From positions 1 through 64,000 of the forward strand of contig JANQRH010000022.1 in assembly GCA_028284625.1 (NCBI GenBank): DNA of 64,000 nt. Direction: 5' to 3'. Positions 43,704-53,782 of the stretch are shown here, piece by piece; positions within the stretch are counted from its first letter, which is position 1; each line of letters opens with the position of its first letter. The notes below the pieces were generated by a model. That model had not been told where the DNA came from, made no database searches, and saw nothing but the letters and a program-made list of their open reading frames with translations. Made by a program: the position numbers and the translations under genes. This DNA comes from Afifellaceae bacterium. Its GTDB lineage: Bacteria; Pseudomonadota; Alphaproteobacteria; Rhizobiales; Afifellaceae.

Positions 43704-45533
43704 ATGAGCAACAACCAGAACATGATCCTGGCGATCGGGCTGTCGATCCTGGTGATCGTGCTTTGGCAGTTCTTCGTGCTCGGGCCGATGATGGAAGAGG
43801 AGCAGGCGCGGCTGGAGGCGCAGCAGCAGGCTGCTGAGACGCAGACGCCGGTGACGCAGACCCCTGCGACGCAGGTTCCCGCGTCAAGCACGCCGGCGAC
43901 GCCGGCAGAGCCGGGGGCCGTTCCCTCCGCACCCAGCGCGCCGGGCGCTGCCGCGGCGACACCGGCGGTGGGGACCGCCGGCCGCGTGGAAATCGACACG
44001 GTGTCGCTCAAGGGTTCCATCAACCTGGCGGGCGGCCGCATCGACGACCTTCTGCTCGCCGACTATCACGTGACCGTCGACCCATCGAGCCCGCTGGTGC
44101 GGCTGTTGTCGCCGGAGGGCACCGAGCACCCCTATTACGCCGATTTCGGTTGGGTGGCGGCGCAGGGCGGCCCGGACGTGCCGACAAAGGATGCCGTCTG
44201 GCAGGCCGACGGCGGGCCGCTTTCTCCCGGCAGCGACGTGACGTTGACCTGGGACAATGGTGCGGGACTCGTCTTCAAGCGCACCTTCGCGGTCGACGAA
44301 AAGTATATGTTCACTGTGCGTCAGTCGGTGGAGAACCAGACCGGCGCGCCGGTGACGCTTTTTCCCTATGGTCTCGTCAGCCGCACGGGACGCCCGCAGA
44401 CCACGGGGTTCTTCATCCTGCACGAGGGCCTGATCGGTTTCCTGGGCGAAGAAGGCCTGCAGGAAATCGATTACGGCGATCTCGACGACGAGACCTCCAT
44501 CACGCCGGTGAAAGTGTCGTCCGGCTGGCTCGGCATCACGGACAAATATTGGGGCACGGCGCTCGTGCCGACTGGCGATACGCCGTTTCAGCCGCGCTAT
44601 TTCCGCGGCGGAACGGATATCGTGCCGATCTATCAGGCGGATTTTCTGGGCGACGGGGTCGCCGTGCCGGCCGGCGGCAGCGCCGAGCACCAGACCTATC
44701 TCTTTGCCGGCGCCAAGGAGACGGCCGAACTTGACCGCTATCAGGAAGAGCTCGTGATCCCGCGCTTTGAGCTCCTGATCGACTGGGGCTGGTTCTACTT
44801 CATCACCAAGCCGCTGTTTGTCCTGATCGATTGGCTATTCCGCTTCCTCGGCAATTTCGGGCTCGCCATCCTGGCAGTGACGGTCCTGGTGAAGATCGTC
44901 TTCTTCCCACTCGCCAACCGCTCCTATGCATCCATGACCAAGATGAAGAAGCTGCAGCCGGAGATGCAGAAGCTTCAAGAGGTGCACAAGGAAGACAGAA
45001 CAGCGCTGCAGAAGGAGATGATGGAGCTCTACAAGCGCGAGAAGGTCAATCCGATCGCCGGCTGCTGGCCGATCCTCATCCAGATCCCGGTGTTCTTCGC
45101 GCTCTACAAGGTGCTGTTCGTCACCATCGAGATGCGGCACGCGCCGTTCTTCGGTTGGATCCAGGACCTCTCCGCCCCCGACCCGACGTCGATCTTCAAC
45201 CTGTTCGGCCTCATTCCGTTCGACCCGCCGCAATTCCTCATGCTCGGGATATGGCCGCTCATCATGGGCTTCACCATGTTCATCCAGATGCGGATGAACC
45301 CGACGCCGCCGGACAAGACGCAGGCGATGATCTTCAACTGGATGCCGGTGGTGTTCACCTTCATGCTGGCGTCCTTCCCCGCCGGGCTCGTCATCTACTG
45401 GGCCTGGAACAACACGCTCTCCGTGTTGCAGCAGGGTGTCATCATGCGCCGGCACGGCGTGCCGATTGAGCTCTTCGGCAATCTGAAGGGCCTGTTCTCG
45501 CGGTCAAAGCCGAAGAACACACCGGCGGAATAG
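43704..45533 (+). CDS. yidC: Membrane protein insertase YidC
   Basis: A 609-residue insertase. N-terminal TM ([20 protein letters not shown]), an Ala/Thr/Pro-rich linker (~35-90), a large periplasmic P1 beta-domain, then the conserved five-TM core with [40 protein letters not shown] and [18 protein letters not shown]. It inserts and folds inner-membrane proteins with or without Sec. Confidence 0.97.
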   Translation: MSNNQNMILAIGLSILVIVLWQFFVLGPMMEEEQARLEAQQQAAETQTPVTQTPATQVPASSTPATPAEPGAVPSAPSAPGAAAATPAVGTAGRVEIDTVSLKGSINLAGGRIDDLLLADYHVTVDPSSPLVRLLSPEGTEHPYYADFGWVAAQGGPDVPTKDAVWQADGGPLSPGSDVTLTWDNGAGLVFKRTFAVDEKYMFTVRQSVENQTGAPVTLFPYGLVSRTGRPQTTGFFILHEGLIGFLGEEGLQEIDYGDLDDETSITPVKVSSGWLGITDKYWGTALVPTGDTPFQPRYFRGGTDIVPIYQADFLGDGVAVPAGGSAEHQTYLFAGAKETAELDRYQEELVIPRFELLIDWGWFYFITKPLFVLIDWLFRFLGNFGLAILAVTVLVKIVFFPLANRSYASMTKMKKLQPEMQKLQEVHKEDRTALQKEMMELYKREKVNPIAGCWPILIQIPVFFALYKVLFVTIEMRHAPFFGWIQDLSAPDPTSIFNLFGLIPFDPPQFLMLGIWPLIMGFTMFIQMRMNPTPPDKTQAMIFNWMPVVFTFMLASFPAGLVIYWAWNNTLSVLQQGVIMRRHGVPIELFGNLKGLFSRSKPKNTPAE

Positions 45534-45547
45534 AGGCGCGGAAGGCC

Positions 45548-46201
45548 ATGCCGGCCGGCGCCGACGACGCGACCCCACCGCTCTTCCGTCAGCCCTGGCG
45601 CTTCGTCACCGAGGCGCCGGAGATCGCCGCATTGCCGCCGGAGGGGCCGCCGGAAGTGGCGTTTGTTGGCCGCTCCAATGTCGGCAAGTCGAGCCTCATC
45701 AATGCGCTGACCGGTCAGTCGCGACTGGCGCGTACCTCCAACACGCCGGGGCGGACGCAATCGCTGATCTTCTTCGTGCCCGATCTCCCGGAGCACGGCG
45801 ACACGCTGCCGCCGATCGCACTGGTCGACATGCCTGGCTATGGCTACGCCAAAGCCCCCAAGAGCCGGGTGGAGAGCTGGACGCGGCTCATTCATGCCTA
45901 TCTCGCCGGGCGGGCGTCGCTGAAGCGGGTGTTCGTGCTGGTCGATGCGCGCCACGGGCTGAAGGCGGCCGACGAGACATTGATGAACGAGCTCGACAGC
46001 GCCGGCGTCGCCTATCAGATCGTGCTGACCAAGGCCGACAAGGTGAAGCCGCCAGCGCTTGCCGCCATGAGCGACGCGACGGAAGCAGCCATCGCCAAGC
46101 GGCCGGCTGCCCACCCTACCCTTATCGCCACATCCAGCGTTAACAATGACGGGCTGAACGCCCTGCGCGACGAGATCACCGCGTTCGCCATACCGACCTG
46201 A
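45548..46201 (+). CDS. engB: Ribosome biogenesis GTPase YsxC/EngB
   Basis: A 217-residue TRAFAC GTPase: G1 [17 protein letters not shown]2 [10 protein letters not shown]3 [15 protein letters not shown]4 VLTKADKVK. The length and N-terminal extension suit the alphaproteobacterial form. It is 15 bases after yidC. Needed for late large-subunit assembly. Confidence 0.95.
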   Translation: MPAGADDATPPLFRQPWRFVTEAPEIAALPPEGPPEVAFVGRSNVGKSSLINALTGQSRLARTSNTPGRTQSLIFFVPDLPEHGDTLPPIALVDMPGYGYAKAPKSRVESWTRLIHAYLAGRASLKRVFVLVDARHGLKAADETLMNELDSAGVAYQIVLTKADKVKPPALAAMSDATEAAIAKRPAAHPTLIATSSVNNDGLNALRDEITAFAIPT

Positions 46202-46233
46202 AGCGGTTCCCACTCTTCAGATTGTGCTCTAAG
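46199..46233. repeat. Degenerate half of the palindromic repeat
   Basis: GAAGCGGTTCCCACTCTTCA followed by GATTGTGCTCTAAG resembles the right half of the palindromic repeat family but lacks the left arm. It overlaps the engB stop. Confidence 0.55.
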
Positions 46234-46258
46234 AGCGCGTCCCATAGAGGATCGGGCC

Positions 46259-47167
46259 ATGGACACGACCGCCACCAATGTCACCGCCGAGGAAGCGCAG
46301 GATCAGGCGCGGCTGCTTGCGCAGGCGCTGCCCTATATGCAGCGCTACGAGGACAAGACCATTGTCGTGAAGTATGGCGGTCACGCCATGGGCGACGCGA
46401 CGCTCGGCCAGGCCTTTGCGCGCGACGTGGCGCTCCTCAAGCAATCGGGCGTCAACCCGGTGGTCGTGCATGGCGGCGGGCCGCAGATCGCCGACATGCT
46501 GAAGCGGATGGGCATCGTCAGCGAGTTCCGGGGCGGCCTGCGTGTCACCGATAGAGCCACGGTGGAGATCGTGGAGATGGTGCTCGCCGGCTCCATCAAC
46601 AAGGAGATCGTCGCGCTCATCAACAAGGAAGGCGAATGGGCGATCGGCCTTTGCGGCAAGGACGGCAACATGGTGTTTGCCGAGAAGGTGACGCGCACGG
46701 CGATCGATCCCGATTCCAATATCGAGCAGGTGGTCGACCTCGGCTTTGTCGGCGAGCCGGTGGAGGTCGATCGGACGCTGCTCGATCTTCTCGCGCATTC
46801 GGAGATGATCCCGGTGATCGCCCCGGTGGCGCCCGGTCGCGACGGCGAGACCTACAACATCAACGCCGACACGTTCGCCGGCGCCATTGCCGGTGCGCTC
46901 GAAGCCACGCGCCTCCTTCTCCTCACCGACGTACCGGGCGTGCTCGATGCGTCGGGCGCATTGATTGAGGCGCTGAGCGTGGCGGAGGCGCGCGCGCTGA
47001 TCGCCGACGGCACCATCCATGGCGGCATGATCCCCAAGGTGGAGACGTGCTTCTCGGCGATCGAACGTGGCGTTGAAAGCGTCGTCATCCTCAACGGCAC
47101 GACGCCGCACGCGGTGCTCCTGGAGCTTTTCACCGAGCACGGCGCGGGGACCATGATCACGCCATAG
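46259..47167 (+). CDS. argB: Acetylglutamate kinase
   Basis: A 302-residue amino-acid kinase, second step of arginine synthesis. Motifs: [13 protein letters not shown] (phosphate-binding Lys and Gly-rich loop), [35 protein letters not shown], and [18 protein letters not shown]. The arginine-sensitive form has an N-terminal helix, and an N-terminal extension of ~25 residues is present here. Confidence 0.96.
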   Translation: MDTTATNVTAEEAQDQARLLAQALPYMQRYEDKTIVVKYGGHAMGDATLGQAFARDVALLKQSGVNPVVVHGGGPQIADMLKRMGIVSEFRGGLRVTDRATVEIVEMVLAGSINKEIVALINKEGEWAIGLCGKDGNMVFAEKVTRTAIDPDSNIEQVVDLGFVGEPVEVDRTLLDLLAHSEMIPVIAPVAPGRDGETYNINADTFAGAIAGALEATRLLLLTDVPGVLDASGALIEALSVAEARALIADGTIHGGMIPKVETCFSAIERGVESVVILNGTTPHAVLLELFTEHGAGTMITP

Positions 47168-47173
47168 AGTCTT

Positions 47174-47221
47174 GGCGTGATCTTATCCGAAAAACCGGAG
47201 GCCACTTTTCGGGATCACGCC
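47174..47221. repeat. Palindromic intergenic repeat, copy 2
   Basis: GGCGTGATCTTATCC ... GGGATCACGCC. Arms have changed in step (GCGTGATC/GATCACGC instead of GCATGATC/GATCATGC), so pairing is kept. It lies between the converging argB and MFS genes and overlaps the last codons of the latter. Confidence 0.85.
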
Positions 47222-48408
47222 ATAGAGTTGGTCGCCGCGCGACGCGTTAGTCCGGAGGCGGCGAGCATGGCCATGGCGACGATCGTGAGCACGCCCAAGG
47301 CCGCAATGAGGGCGTCCACGGCAGCGCCCCAATCGACCAGGACACCGAACAAGACCGGCGAGAGCGCCGTCGAGACGACCATGATGGCGGCGGCGGTCGC
47401 GCGAATGGCGCCAAGCCGCTCCACGCCATAAGCCTCCGCGAGAAGCAGCGTCGTCACCGGCCCAGCGGCGCCCACGGCGACGCCCAATAGAGCCATGCAG
47501 ATGAAGATCGCTATGGGAGCGTCCGAAAGCGCCAGGACAAAGCAGGCCGCCGCCATAGGCGCTTGGAAGGCGAGCGCCGGCCAGCGCGACCCGATCCGGT
47601 CGACAAGCCAGCCGGAGACCAATGTGGCGACGATGGACGCGACGCCATGGGCGGCGAAGCTGCTGGCCACCAGTGCGACCGGCCAGCCCTTCGATGTGGC
47701 AATCAGCACCTGATGGAAGGCAATGGCGGTGGTGACGAAGCCGGTGGCCGCCAGCGTCGGCAACGCCAGCAGCATGTCTTTCTGCGCCAGGAACCGCCAA
47801 ACGGAGAACGCGGCCGGCGGCGACGGGGCGACGCGGCCGTGGTCACGCAGAAGAAGAAGTGCCAGCGGCAGCACCAAGACGAGACAGAGGATTGCGCATA
47901 AAGCCCATCCGCCCTGCCATCCAACTAGGGCAATCATCAACGCGCCGAAGGCGGGGAACATAGCGCCGCCGGCCGGGAGCCCCATGGTGGCGATTGCAAC
48001 CGCCCTCCCCCGCGCGCCTGTGAATTCGCGAGCCATCGCGGTTATGGCGACGTGCATCATCAAGCCCTGACCGAAGAAGCGCAGCAGGAAGATCGCAAAG
48101 ACCAGCGCTACGACGTTCGGCGCCCAAGCCGCAGAAGCCGCGGCGATGCAAAGGCCAATGATCGTGGCGACCGCGTAGCGCCTCAGCGCGATCGTATCGA
48201 TCCACCCGCCGACCTTGGTGATGAGCAAGCCGGAGGCCAGCGTGGCGATGGAGTAGATCGCGCCCCAGGCGCCATTGCTCAGGCCGAACGCGGCGCGGAT
48301 CTCGCCGCCAAAAACCGCGACGAACGGCGTCTGACCGAAATTTGAGAAGAACATGAAGGCGAAACCGAAGGCCAACAATGACCAACGGCCCGCGAAGGAC
48401 GACAGCAT
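47215..48408 (-). CDS. MFS transporter
   Basis: A 397-residue major facilitator with twelve predicted TM helices. It opens LLAFGFAFMFFSNFGQTPFV and has the inter-helix loop region LITKVGGWIDTIALRRYAVA, then REFTGARGRAVAIATMGLPA. It resembles the NarK/oxalate-formate-antiporter-like branch. The substrate is unknown. It interrupts the otherwise plus-strand housekeeping run and converges on argB. Confidence 0.88.
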   Translation of the reverse strand: MLSSFAGRWSLLAFGFAFMFFSNFGQTPFVAVFGGEIRAAFGLSNGAWGAIYSIATLASGLLITKVGGWIDTIALRRYAVATIIGLCIAAASAAWAPNVVALVFAIFLLRFFGQGLMMHVAITAMAREFTGARGRAVAIATMGLPAGGAMFPAFGALMIALVGWQGGWALCAILCLVLVLPLALLLLRDHGRVAPSPPAAFSVWRFLAQKDMLLALPTLAATGFVTTAIAFHQVLIATSKGWPVALVASSFAAHGVASIVATLVSGWLVDRIGSRWPALAFQAPMAAACFVLALSDAPIAIFICMALLGVAVGAAGPVTTLLLAEAYGVERLGAIRATAAAIMVVSTALSPVLFGVLVDWGAAVDALIAALGVLTIVAMAMLAASGLTRRAATNSMA

Positions 48409-48553
48409 GGTTGAAACGCTCTTCGGGAGGCGCTTTTTGGATGAACGCAGGTAGCTCTGCGCCAGCGGAAGGCGAGATGCAACAGCGGTGACCGATGGGG
48501 CATCGGCACGGGTGGCGGTGAAGTCTTAACCGCCGCGGCCTATATTGGCCTGC

Positions 48554-49294
48554 ATGAAACATTTGACCGTCGAAGCCGTCGCCCCCCACGACAAGCGCGC
48601 GCTGGCCGCGTTTCGTGGCGTGGAGGCGTGGATATTCGATCTCGACAACACACTTTATCCGCGGAGCGCCAATGTGTTCCGCCAGGTCGACCGGCGCATT
48701 CGCGCTTTCGTCAAACGCCTCCTCAGCGTCACGGAGGCCGAGGCGGAGCGCATCCAGAAGAACTATTACCGCAAGCACGGCACGACGCTGCGCGGGCTGA
48801 TGCTGAGCCACAATGTCGATCCCGACGAATTTCTGGAGTACGTGCACGACATCGACCACACGGCCGTGCAGCCCGACCCGGCGCTCGCCGCGGCGATCCT
48901 GCGGCTGCCGGGCAAGAAATACATCTTCACCAACGGGTCACGGCTGCACGCGGAGAAGGTGGCGGAGCGGCTCGGCTTCACCGATCATTTTGAGGACATT
49001 TTCGACATCGTCGCTGCCAACTTGGTGCCCAAGCCGCACAAGGAAACCTACGACCGTTTCCTCAAACGTTTCGGCGTAGCGCCGGAAAGTGCTGCCATGT
49101 TCGAAGACCTCGCCCGCAACCTGATGGTGCCGAAATCGGTGGGCATGGCCACCGTGCTCGTCGTGCCGCGTGGCACCCGCGAGGTGTTCCACGGCGAGTG
49201 GGAATATGAAGGCCGAGACGACGACCACGTTGACTTCGTCACCGACGACCTCGCGCGCTTCGTGGCGGAGATCGCCGACGCGATCGGGGTATGA
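48554..49294 (+). CDS. HAD-type pyrimidine 5'-nucleotidase
   Basis: A 246-residue HAD phosphatase of the PPase/SDT1 family. Motif I is WIFDLDNTLYPRSANVF with both Asp residues, motif II KYIFTNGSRLHAEKV, motif III Lys at PKPHKETYDR, motif IV MFEDLARNLMVPKSVG. The ATG at 48554 begins MKHLTVEAV. In Hyphomicrobiales this gene normally sits near argB and the dap genes, as here. It dephosphorylates UMP/CMP-type nucleotides in characterised relatives. Confidence 0.88.
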   Translation: MKHLTVEAVAPHDKRALAAFRGVEAWIFDLDNTLYPRSANVFRQVDRRIRAFVKRLLSVTEAEAERIQKNYYRKHGTTLRGLMLSHNVDPDEFLEYVHDIDHTAVQPDPALAAAILRLPGKKYIFTNGSRLHAEKVAERLGFTDHFEDIFDIVAANLVPKPHKETYDRFLKRFGVAPESAAMFEDLARNLMVPKSVGMATVLVVPRGTREVFHGEWEYEGRDDDHVDFVTDDLARFVAEIADAIGV

Positions 49295-49387
49295 GGCGGG
49301 CCGCTCCCCGGCCAATCAGGGCCTCCAGCCGGCCGCTCAACCGGCCCCGCACTTGCGCGGCGCCTGCGGAGAAGTGATATAGGGATC

Positions 49388-49487
49388 AGGGAGGTTGGCG
49401 GTGGACGTGTCACTCGCCAACCGGGTCAGGTCCGGAAGGAAGCAGCCCTAACGAGATTCGGCACGGGTTGCCTGTCCAGCCTCCCGC
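49388..49487 (+). ncRNA. ffs: Signal recognition particle RNA (4.5S type)
   Basis: The conserved domain IV loop GGTCAGGTCCGGAAGGAAGC (followed by AGCCCTAA) is unmistakable. The ends GGGAGGTTGG and CCAGCCTCCC pair to close a ~100-nt hairpin, giving the small bacterial SRP RNA. It lies directly upstream of dnaX, its usual place in this order. Ends are estimated from pairing. Confidence 0.93.
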
Positions 49488-49529
49488 CTCGCTTCCGACG
49501 ATCACCCGCGCTTCGCCGCCGGCAGGACC

Positions 49530-51260
49530 ATGAACGACACCGCATCCGGCTATCAGGTCCTCGCCCGCAAATACCGTCCGGCCCGCTTCGACGATCTCAT
49601 CGGCCAGGAGCCGATGGTCCAGACGCTGAAGAATGCGTTCTCCGCCGGCCGCATCCCGCATGCATGGATGCTCACCGGCGTGCGCGGGGTCGGCAAGACG
49701 ACGACAGCACGCATCCTGGCGCGCGGCCTGAATTATGAGGACGAGGACGGCGCAGGCGCGCCGACCGTCGACCTTGAGAAAGAGGGGGTGCATTGCCGCG
49801 CTATCATGGAGGGGCACCACCCCGATGTGATTGAGATGGATGCGGCCTCCCATACGGGCATCGACGACATCCGCGACATCATCGATTCCGCCCGTTACGC
49901 GCCGGTCTCCGCGCGCCACAAGGTCTACATCATCGACGAGGTGCACATGCTGTCGCGGCAGGCGTTCAACGGCCTGTTGAAGACGCTTGAGGAGCCGCCG
50001 CCGCATGTGAAGTTCGTCTTCGCCACCACGGAGATCCGCAAAGTGCCGGTGACGGTGCTGTCGCGCTGTCAGCGCTTCGATCTTCGGCGCATCGATGCGG
50101 CCGCTTTGATTGCGCATCTCTCAGACATTGCCGGCAAGGAAGACGTCGAGGCGGAGCCTGAGGCGCTCCGCCAGATCGCACGCGCGGCGGAGGGTTCGGC
50201 GCGCGATGCGCTGTCGCTGTTCGACCAGGCGATCGCCCATGGCGGCGGCAAGGTCGTGGCGGCGACCGTGCAGGACATGCTGGGGCTTGCCGACCGCGCG
50301 CGTATCGTCGACCTTTTCGCGCACGTGATGGCGGGCGACACGCCGGCGGCTCTTGTCGAAATCGCCGCGCAGCACGAATCCGGCGCCGATCCGATCGTGG
50401 TCCTAAGCGACCTTGCCGACTTCACGCATTATGTCACGCGCCTCAAGCTGGCGCCGAACGCTGCGGGCCAAGCAGCGATCTCCGAGACGGAGCGTGTGCG
50501 CGGCGCAGAGTTCGCCGAGACGCTGTCGCTGCGCGCGCTGTCGCGCGCCTGGCAGATACTGATCAAGGGCATCGAAGAAACAACGGAGGCGCCGCGCCCG
50601 CTCGCTGCGGCAGAGATGGTACTGGTGCGGCTTTGCCACGCAGCCGATTTGCCGACGCCTGACGAAGCGCTGCGCATGCTCGGCAACGGCGGTTCGGCGG
50701 TTCCCGCCGGAGCAGCGCAATCCGCTCCGGCGCCAGCTGCCGGCGGCGGCATGGCCCGCGCGGCTGCCGCACAACCCGCTCCGCAGCTTCGAGCGGCGCC
50801 GGAACCGGCGGCCATGGCGGATGCAGCGCCGGCGCTCGCAAGCTTTGCCGACGTGATTGAGCGGGCCAAGGCGGAGCGCGACCGGCTCCTCGTCTTTGCG
50901 CTGGAGCGGCATGTGCGGCCGGTGCGCTTTGAGGCAGGACGCATGGAGATCGCGCTGACCGCAGAAGCGGAGAGCGACCTGCCGCAGCGGCTGACGCGCG
51001 CGCTACAAAGCTGGACCGGGCATCGCTGGATCGTCGCCGTCTCAAGCGACGAGAATGCAGCGGAGACCGCACATGAGCGGCGCGAGAAGGACCGCGCCTC
51101 GGAGATGGAGCGCGTGCGCGCCGAACCGCTTGTCCGAGAGGTTTTTGAGCGCTTTCCCGGCGCGGAGATCGTTGCCGTGCGGCCGCGCGGCGGCGAGACA
51201 AATAACAGGACGACCGCCCCCACCGACGGCGCGGGCGAGGATGCGAAAGGCGAAGACTGA
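49530..51260 (+). CDS. dnaX: DNA polymerase III subunits gamma/tau
   Basis: A 576-residue clamp-loader ATPase. It has ARKYRPARFDDLIGQEPMVQ, Walker A GVRGVGKTTTARIL, Walker B YIIDEVHMLSRQAFNGLLKT, SRC box VTVLSRCQRFDL, then an Ala/Pro-rich linker (~residues 390-440) and a C-terminal tau region. The four-Cys zinc module normally found before EMDAASHTG is reduced here: only the Cys of GVHCRAIMEG is left. I recall similar loss in related Hyphomicrobiales. It is in an operon with ybaB and recR. Confidence 0.95.
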   Translation: MNDTASGYQVLARKYRPARFDDLIGQEPMVQTLKNAFSAGRIPHAWMLTGVRGVGKTTTARILARGLNYEDEDGAGAPTVDLEKEGVHCRAIMEGHHPDVIEMDAASHTGIDDIRDIIDSARYAPVSARHKVYIIDEVHMLSRQAFNGLLKTLEEPPPHVKFVFATTEIRKVPVTVLSRCQRFDLRRIDAAALIAHLSDIAGKEDVEAEPEALRQIARAAEGSARDALSLFDQAIAHGGGKVVAATVQDMLGLADRARIVDLFAHVMAGDTPAALVEIAAQHESGADPIVVLSDLADFTHYVTRLKLAPNAAGQAAISETERVRGAEFAETLSLRALSRAWQILIKGIEETTEAPRPLAAAEMVLVRLCHAADLPTPDEALRMLGNGGSAVPAGAAQSAPAPAAGGGMARAAAAQPAPQLRAAPEPAAMADAAPALASFADVIERAKAERDRLLVFALERHVRPVRFEAGRMEIALTAEAESDLPQRLTRALQSWTGHRWIVAVSSDENAAETAHERREKDRASEMERVRAEPLVREVFERFPGAEIVAVRPRGGETNNRTTAPTDGAGEDAKGED

Positions 51261-51261
51261 A

Positions 51262-51585
51262 ATGGCCGACATTTTTGGAATGATGAAGCAGGCCCAGCAG
51301 CTTCAGGAGAAGATGCAGAGCCTGCAGGCTGAGATCGCCGATATGGAGATTACCGGCACGGCAGGCGGCGACCTCGTCAATGTCGTGGTCGACGGCAAGG
51401 GTGGCTTGAAGACCGTCAGCATCGATCCGTCGCTCGCCAAGCCTGAGGAGATTGAGATCCTTGAGGATCTGATCGTCGCGGCAGTGCGCGATGCGCGCGG
51501 CAAAGCGGAGCGGCTGACGGAGGAGAAGATGAAGTCGCTCACCGCCGGCCTGCCGCTGCCGCCCGGGTTCAAGCTGCCCTTCTAG
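51262..51585 (+). CDS. ybaB: YbaB/EbfC nucleoid-associated protein
   Basis: A 107-residue DNA-binding protein: [20 protein letters not shown], then [20 protein letters not shown] and [11 protein letters not shown]. The ATG at 51262 overlaps nothing and follows the dnaX stop by one base. The dnaX-ybaB-recR order is widely conserved. Confidence 0.95.
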   Translation: MADIFGMMKQAQQLQEKMQSLQAEIADMEITGTAGGDLVNVVVDGKGGLKTVSIDPSLAKPEEIEILEDLIVAAVRDARGKAERLTEEKMKSLTAGLPLPPGFKLPF

Positions 51586-51616
51586 GCTCGGCCTTCCACG
51601 ACGAAGCGAGGCGGCG

Positions 51617-52222
51617 TTGGCGCAATCCGCAGTCGGCCCTGAAATCGAACGGGCGATCCAGCTTCTGGCGCGGCTGCCCGGCCTCGGCCCGCGCTCGGCG
51701 CGACGCGCAGCGTTGGCGCTCATCAAGAAGAAGGAAGCGTTGATGCAGCCGCTCGCCAAAGCCTTGGCGGAAGCGGCGGAGGCCGTATCGGTCTGTACGA
51801 TCTGCGGCAACATCGATTCAGAGAACCCGTGCTCGATCTGCGCCGACCCGCGGCGCGACCCGGCGATCCTCGTCGTGGTGGAGGATGTCGGCGACCTTTG
51901 GGCGCTTGAGCGCGCCGCCGCCACGCGCGGCCGTTATCACGTTCTGGGCGGCGTCCTGTCGCCGCTCGACGGCATCGGTCCGGACGATCTCAACATCGCA
52001 GCGCTCGTGGCGCGCGTCCGCGCCGACGCCATGAGCGAGGTGATTCTCGCCATGAATGCTACTGTGGAGGGGCAGACGACGGCGCATTACATCACCGATC
52101 AGCTCGCCGGAACCGGGGCCAAGGTCACGCGGCTGGCGCATGGCGTGCCGGTCGGTGGCGAGCTCGATTATCTCGACGACGGCACGCTGGCCGCCGCCAT
52201 GAAGAGCCGCACGCCGTTTTAG
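51617..52222 (+). CDS. recR: Recombination mediator RecR
   Basis: A 201-residue protein of the RecFOR pathway. Helix-hairpin-helix [20 protein letters not shown], four-Cys zinc finger [19 protein letters not shown], Toprim [16 protein letters not shown]. The start is TTG at 51617 ([12 protein letters not shown]). Normal family length. Confidence 0.95.
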   Translation: MAQSAVGPEIERAIQLLARLPGLGPRSARRAALALIKKKEALMQPLAKALAEAAEAVSVCTICGNIDSENPCSICADPRRDPAILVVVEDVGDLWALERAAATRGRYHVLGGVLSPLDGIGPDDLNIAALVARVRADAMSEVILAMNATVEGQTTAHYITDQLAGTGAKVTRLAHGVPVGGELDYLDDGTLAAAMKSRTPF

Positions 52223-52306
52223 CGGCACCCTACCTTCCTCCAAATTGGCCGGCCTGGCCTGATCGGGTTATGGTGCCGCTTGTCCAGCGTCACCTTGGAG
52301 GCGACC

Positions 52307-53782
52307 ATGCTGCGCATCCTTGCACTCGTGCTGGCCGTGTTCGCCGGCCTCTCGCAGGGCCTGGCGGCGGAGCGCGTGGCGCTGGTCATCGGCAACGGCG
52401 CATACGACAATCTGACACCGGCGCTTCCCAATCCGCCGAACGACGCGCTTGCCGTAGCTGAGGTGCTTCACGGCCTCGGCTTCGAGGTCGAGGTCGCGAC
52501 CAACGTCACCAAGGACAAGATGGAGGACGCACTGGCGCGGCTGGCGCAACAATCGCGCGCGGCCGAGGTCACGCTCTTCTTCTATGCCGGTCACGGGCTA
52601 CAGGATCAGGGCCGCAACTACCTTGCGCCCATCGACGCCGCGCTGACCGACGAGACCGACCTCAGGCGACGCTTCGTGCGGCTCGACGATGTGCTGGACG
52701 ATCTGGCCTCCGCCAACGGCGCTCGCATTCTGTTGCTCGACGCCTGCCGCGACAACGACGCCATCGAGGCCTTACGTGCCGCCGTTCCCGCGACGCGATC
52801 CGCCGGCGTCACACGCGGCCTGGCGCGGGTCGCCTCCGTGGATGGGCAGCTCGTCGCCTTCGCCACACAGCCCGACCGTGTTGCAGCCGACGGTGACGGC
52901 GAGAACAGTCCGTTCACCTCCGCGCTGATGACGCATCTGCCCGCGCCCGGCGTGGAGTTGCGCACTGCACTGACACGCGTGCGTGTCGATGTCGCCGCGG
53001 CCACCAGCAACGGTCAGATTCCGGAGGTCTCCGATTCCCTGCTCGGCGAGATCTACTTAAAGCCCGATTCGTCCGACGGCGGTGGTGCGGCCGGCGAGGC
53101 CGGACCCGCGCCCGAGAAACCAGCGCCGAGCGAAGCGGCGGCCGCTTGGAACGCCGTGAAAGACAGCACCAGCGTAGCGGTGCTGAAGACGTTCGCCGAC
53201 CGTTATTCGGAGAGTTTCTACGCCGATCTCGCTCGCGCACGGATCGCCGAGCTTGAGGAACAGGCAGCGAAGGACGAACCGGAGCCCGAAGGACCACCCA
53301 CAAGCAGCGACGAGGAAGCACGGCTCGCCTGGGACGCTGTCAAGGACACGTCAAGCATCAGCGTCTTGAAGACCTTTGCGGCACGCTATTCGGACAGCTT
53401 CTATGCGGAGCTGGCGCTGGCGCGAGTGTCAGAGCTTGAGGCGGAAGCGGAAGCCGCGCGCTGGGAAGCGGAGCGCGCCAGGGAGGAGCAAACCGCCGCC
53501 GTTACGCCGGAGCCTTTGCCGCAGCCGCAGACCGAGAGCGGCCATTGGTTTGTGATCCTCGGCTCGTTCCCGCATGCCAGCCAGCAGGCGGCGGTCGACC
53601 ACCGCTACCGCTTGCGCACCGACGGCTATGACGCGCAGATCATCGATACCAACACCTATCCCAACCTGCGCGACGGTCTCTACGCCGTCGTGCTCGGGCC
53701 GTTCAGCAAGGCGACCGCCGAGGCCGCACTCCCCAATGCGCGACGCGCGGTCAGCGATGCCTACATCAAATCGGGGCATTAG
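52307..53782 (+). CDS. Secreted caspase-like protein with duplicated helical repeat and SPOR domain
   Basis: About 491 residues. A signal peptide (MLRILALVLAVFAGLSQGLA) is followed by a peptidase C14 domain: RVALVIGNGAYDNL, catalytic His in FFYAGHGLQDQG (~96) and catalytic Cys in LLLDACRDND (~147). Then two related ~42-residue units follow (AWNAVKDSTSVAVLKTFADR and AWDAVKDTSSISVLKTFAAR), and a C-terminal SPOR domain (HWFVILGSFPHASQQAAVDH). SPOR domains bind peptidoglycan lacking stem peptides. ATG 52307 has GGAGG upstream. It overlaps the amidase gene by 26 bases, suggesting joint work at the cell wall. Confidence 0.85.
   Translation: MLRILALVLAVFAGLSQGLAAERVALVIGNGAYDNLTPALPNPPNDALAVAEVLHGLGFEVEVATNVTKDKMEDALARLAQQSRAAEVTLFFYAGHGLQDQGRNYLAPIDAALTDETDLRRRFVRLDDVLDDLASANGARILLLDACRDNDAIEALRAAVPATRSAGVTRGLARVASVDGQLVAFATQPDRVAADGDGENSPFTSALMTHLPAPGVELRTALTRVRVDVAAATSNGQIPEVSDSLLGEIYLKPDSSDGGGAAGEAGPAPEKPAPSEAAAAWNAVKDSTSVAVLKTFADRYSESFYADLARARIAELEEQAAKDEPEPEGPPTSSDEEARLAWDAVKDTSSISVLKTFAARYSDSFYAELALARVSELEAEAEAARWEAERAREEQTAAVTPEPLPQPQTESGHWFVILGSFPHASQQAAVDHRYRLRTDGYDAQIIDTNTYPNLRDGLYAVVLGPFSKATAEAALPNARRAVSDAYIKSGH

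Noticed and set aside
46229-47140. A 303-codon open frame on the minus strand opposite argB
   Set aside because: argB is certain by motifs; the antisense frame is rich in His/Arg/Asp without any recognisable fold.
50563-51924. A 453-codon open frame on the minus strand opposite dnaX, ybaB and recR
   Set aside because: It is a GC-rich antisense shadow: low-complexity Arg/Ser/Ala sequence, and three well-identified genes occupy the other strand.
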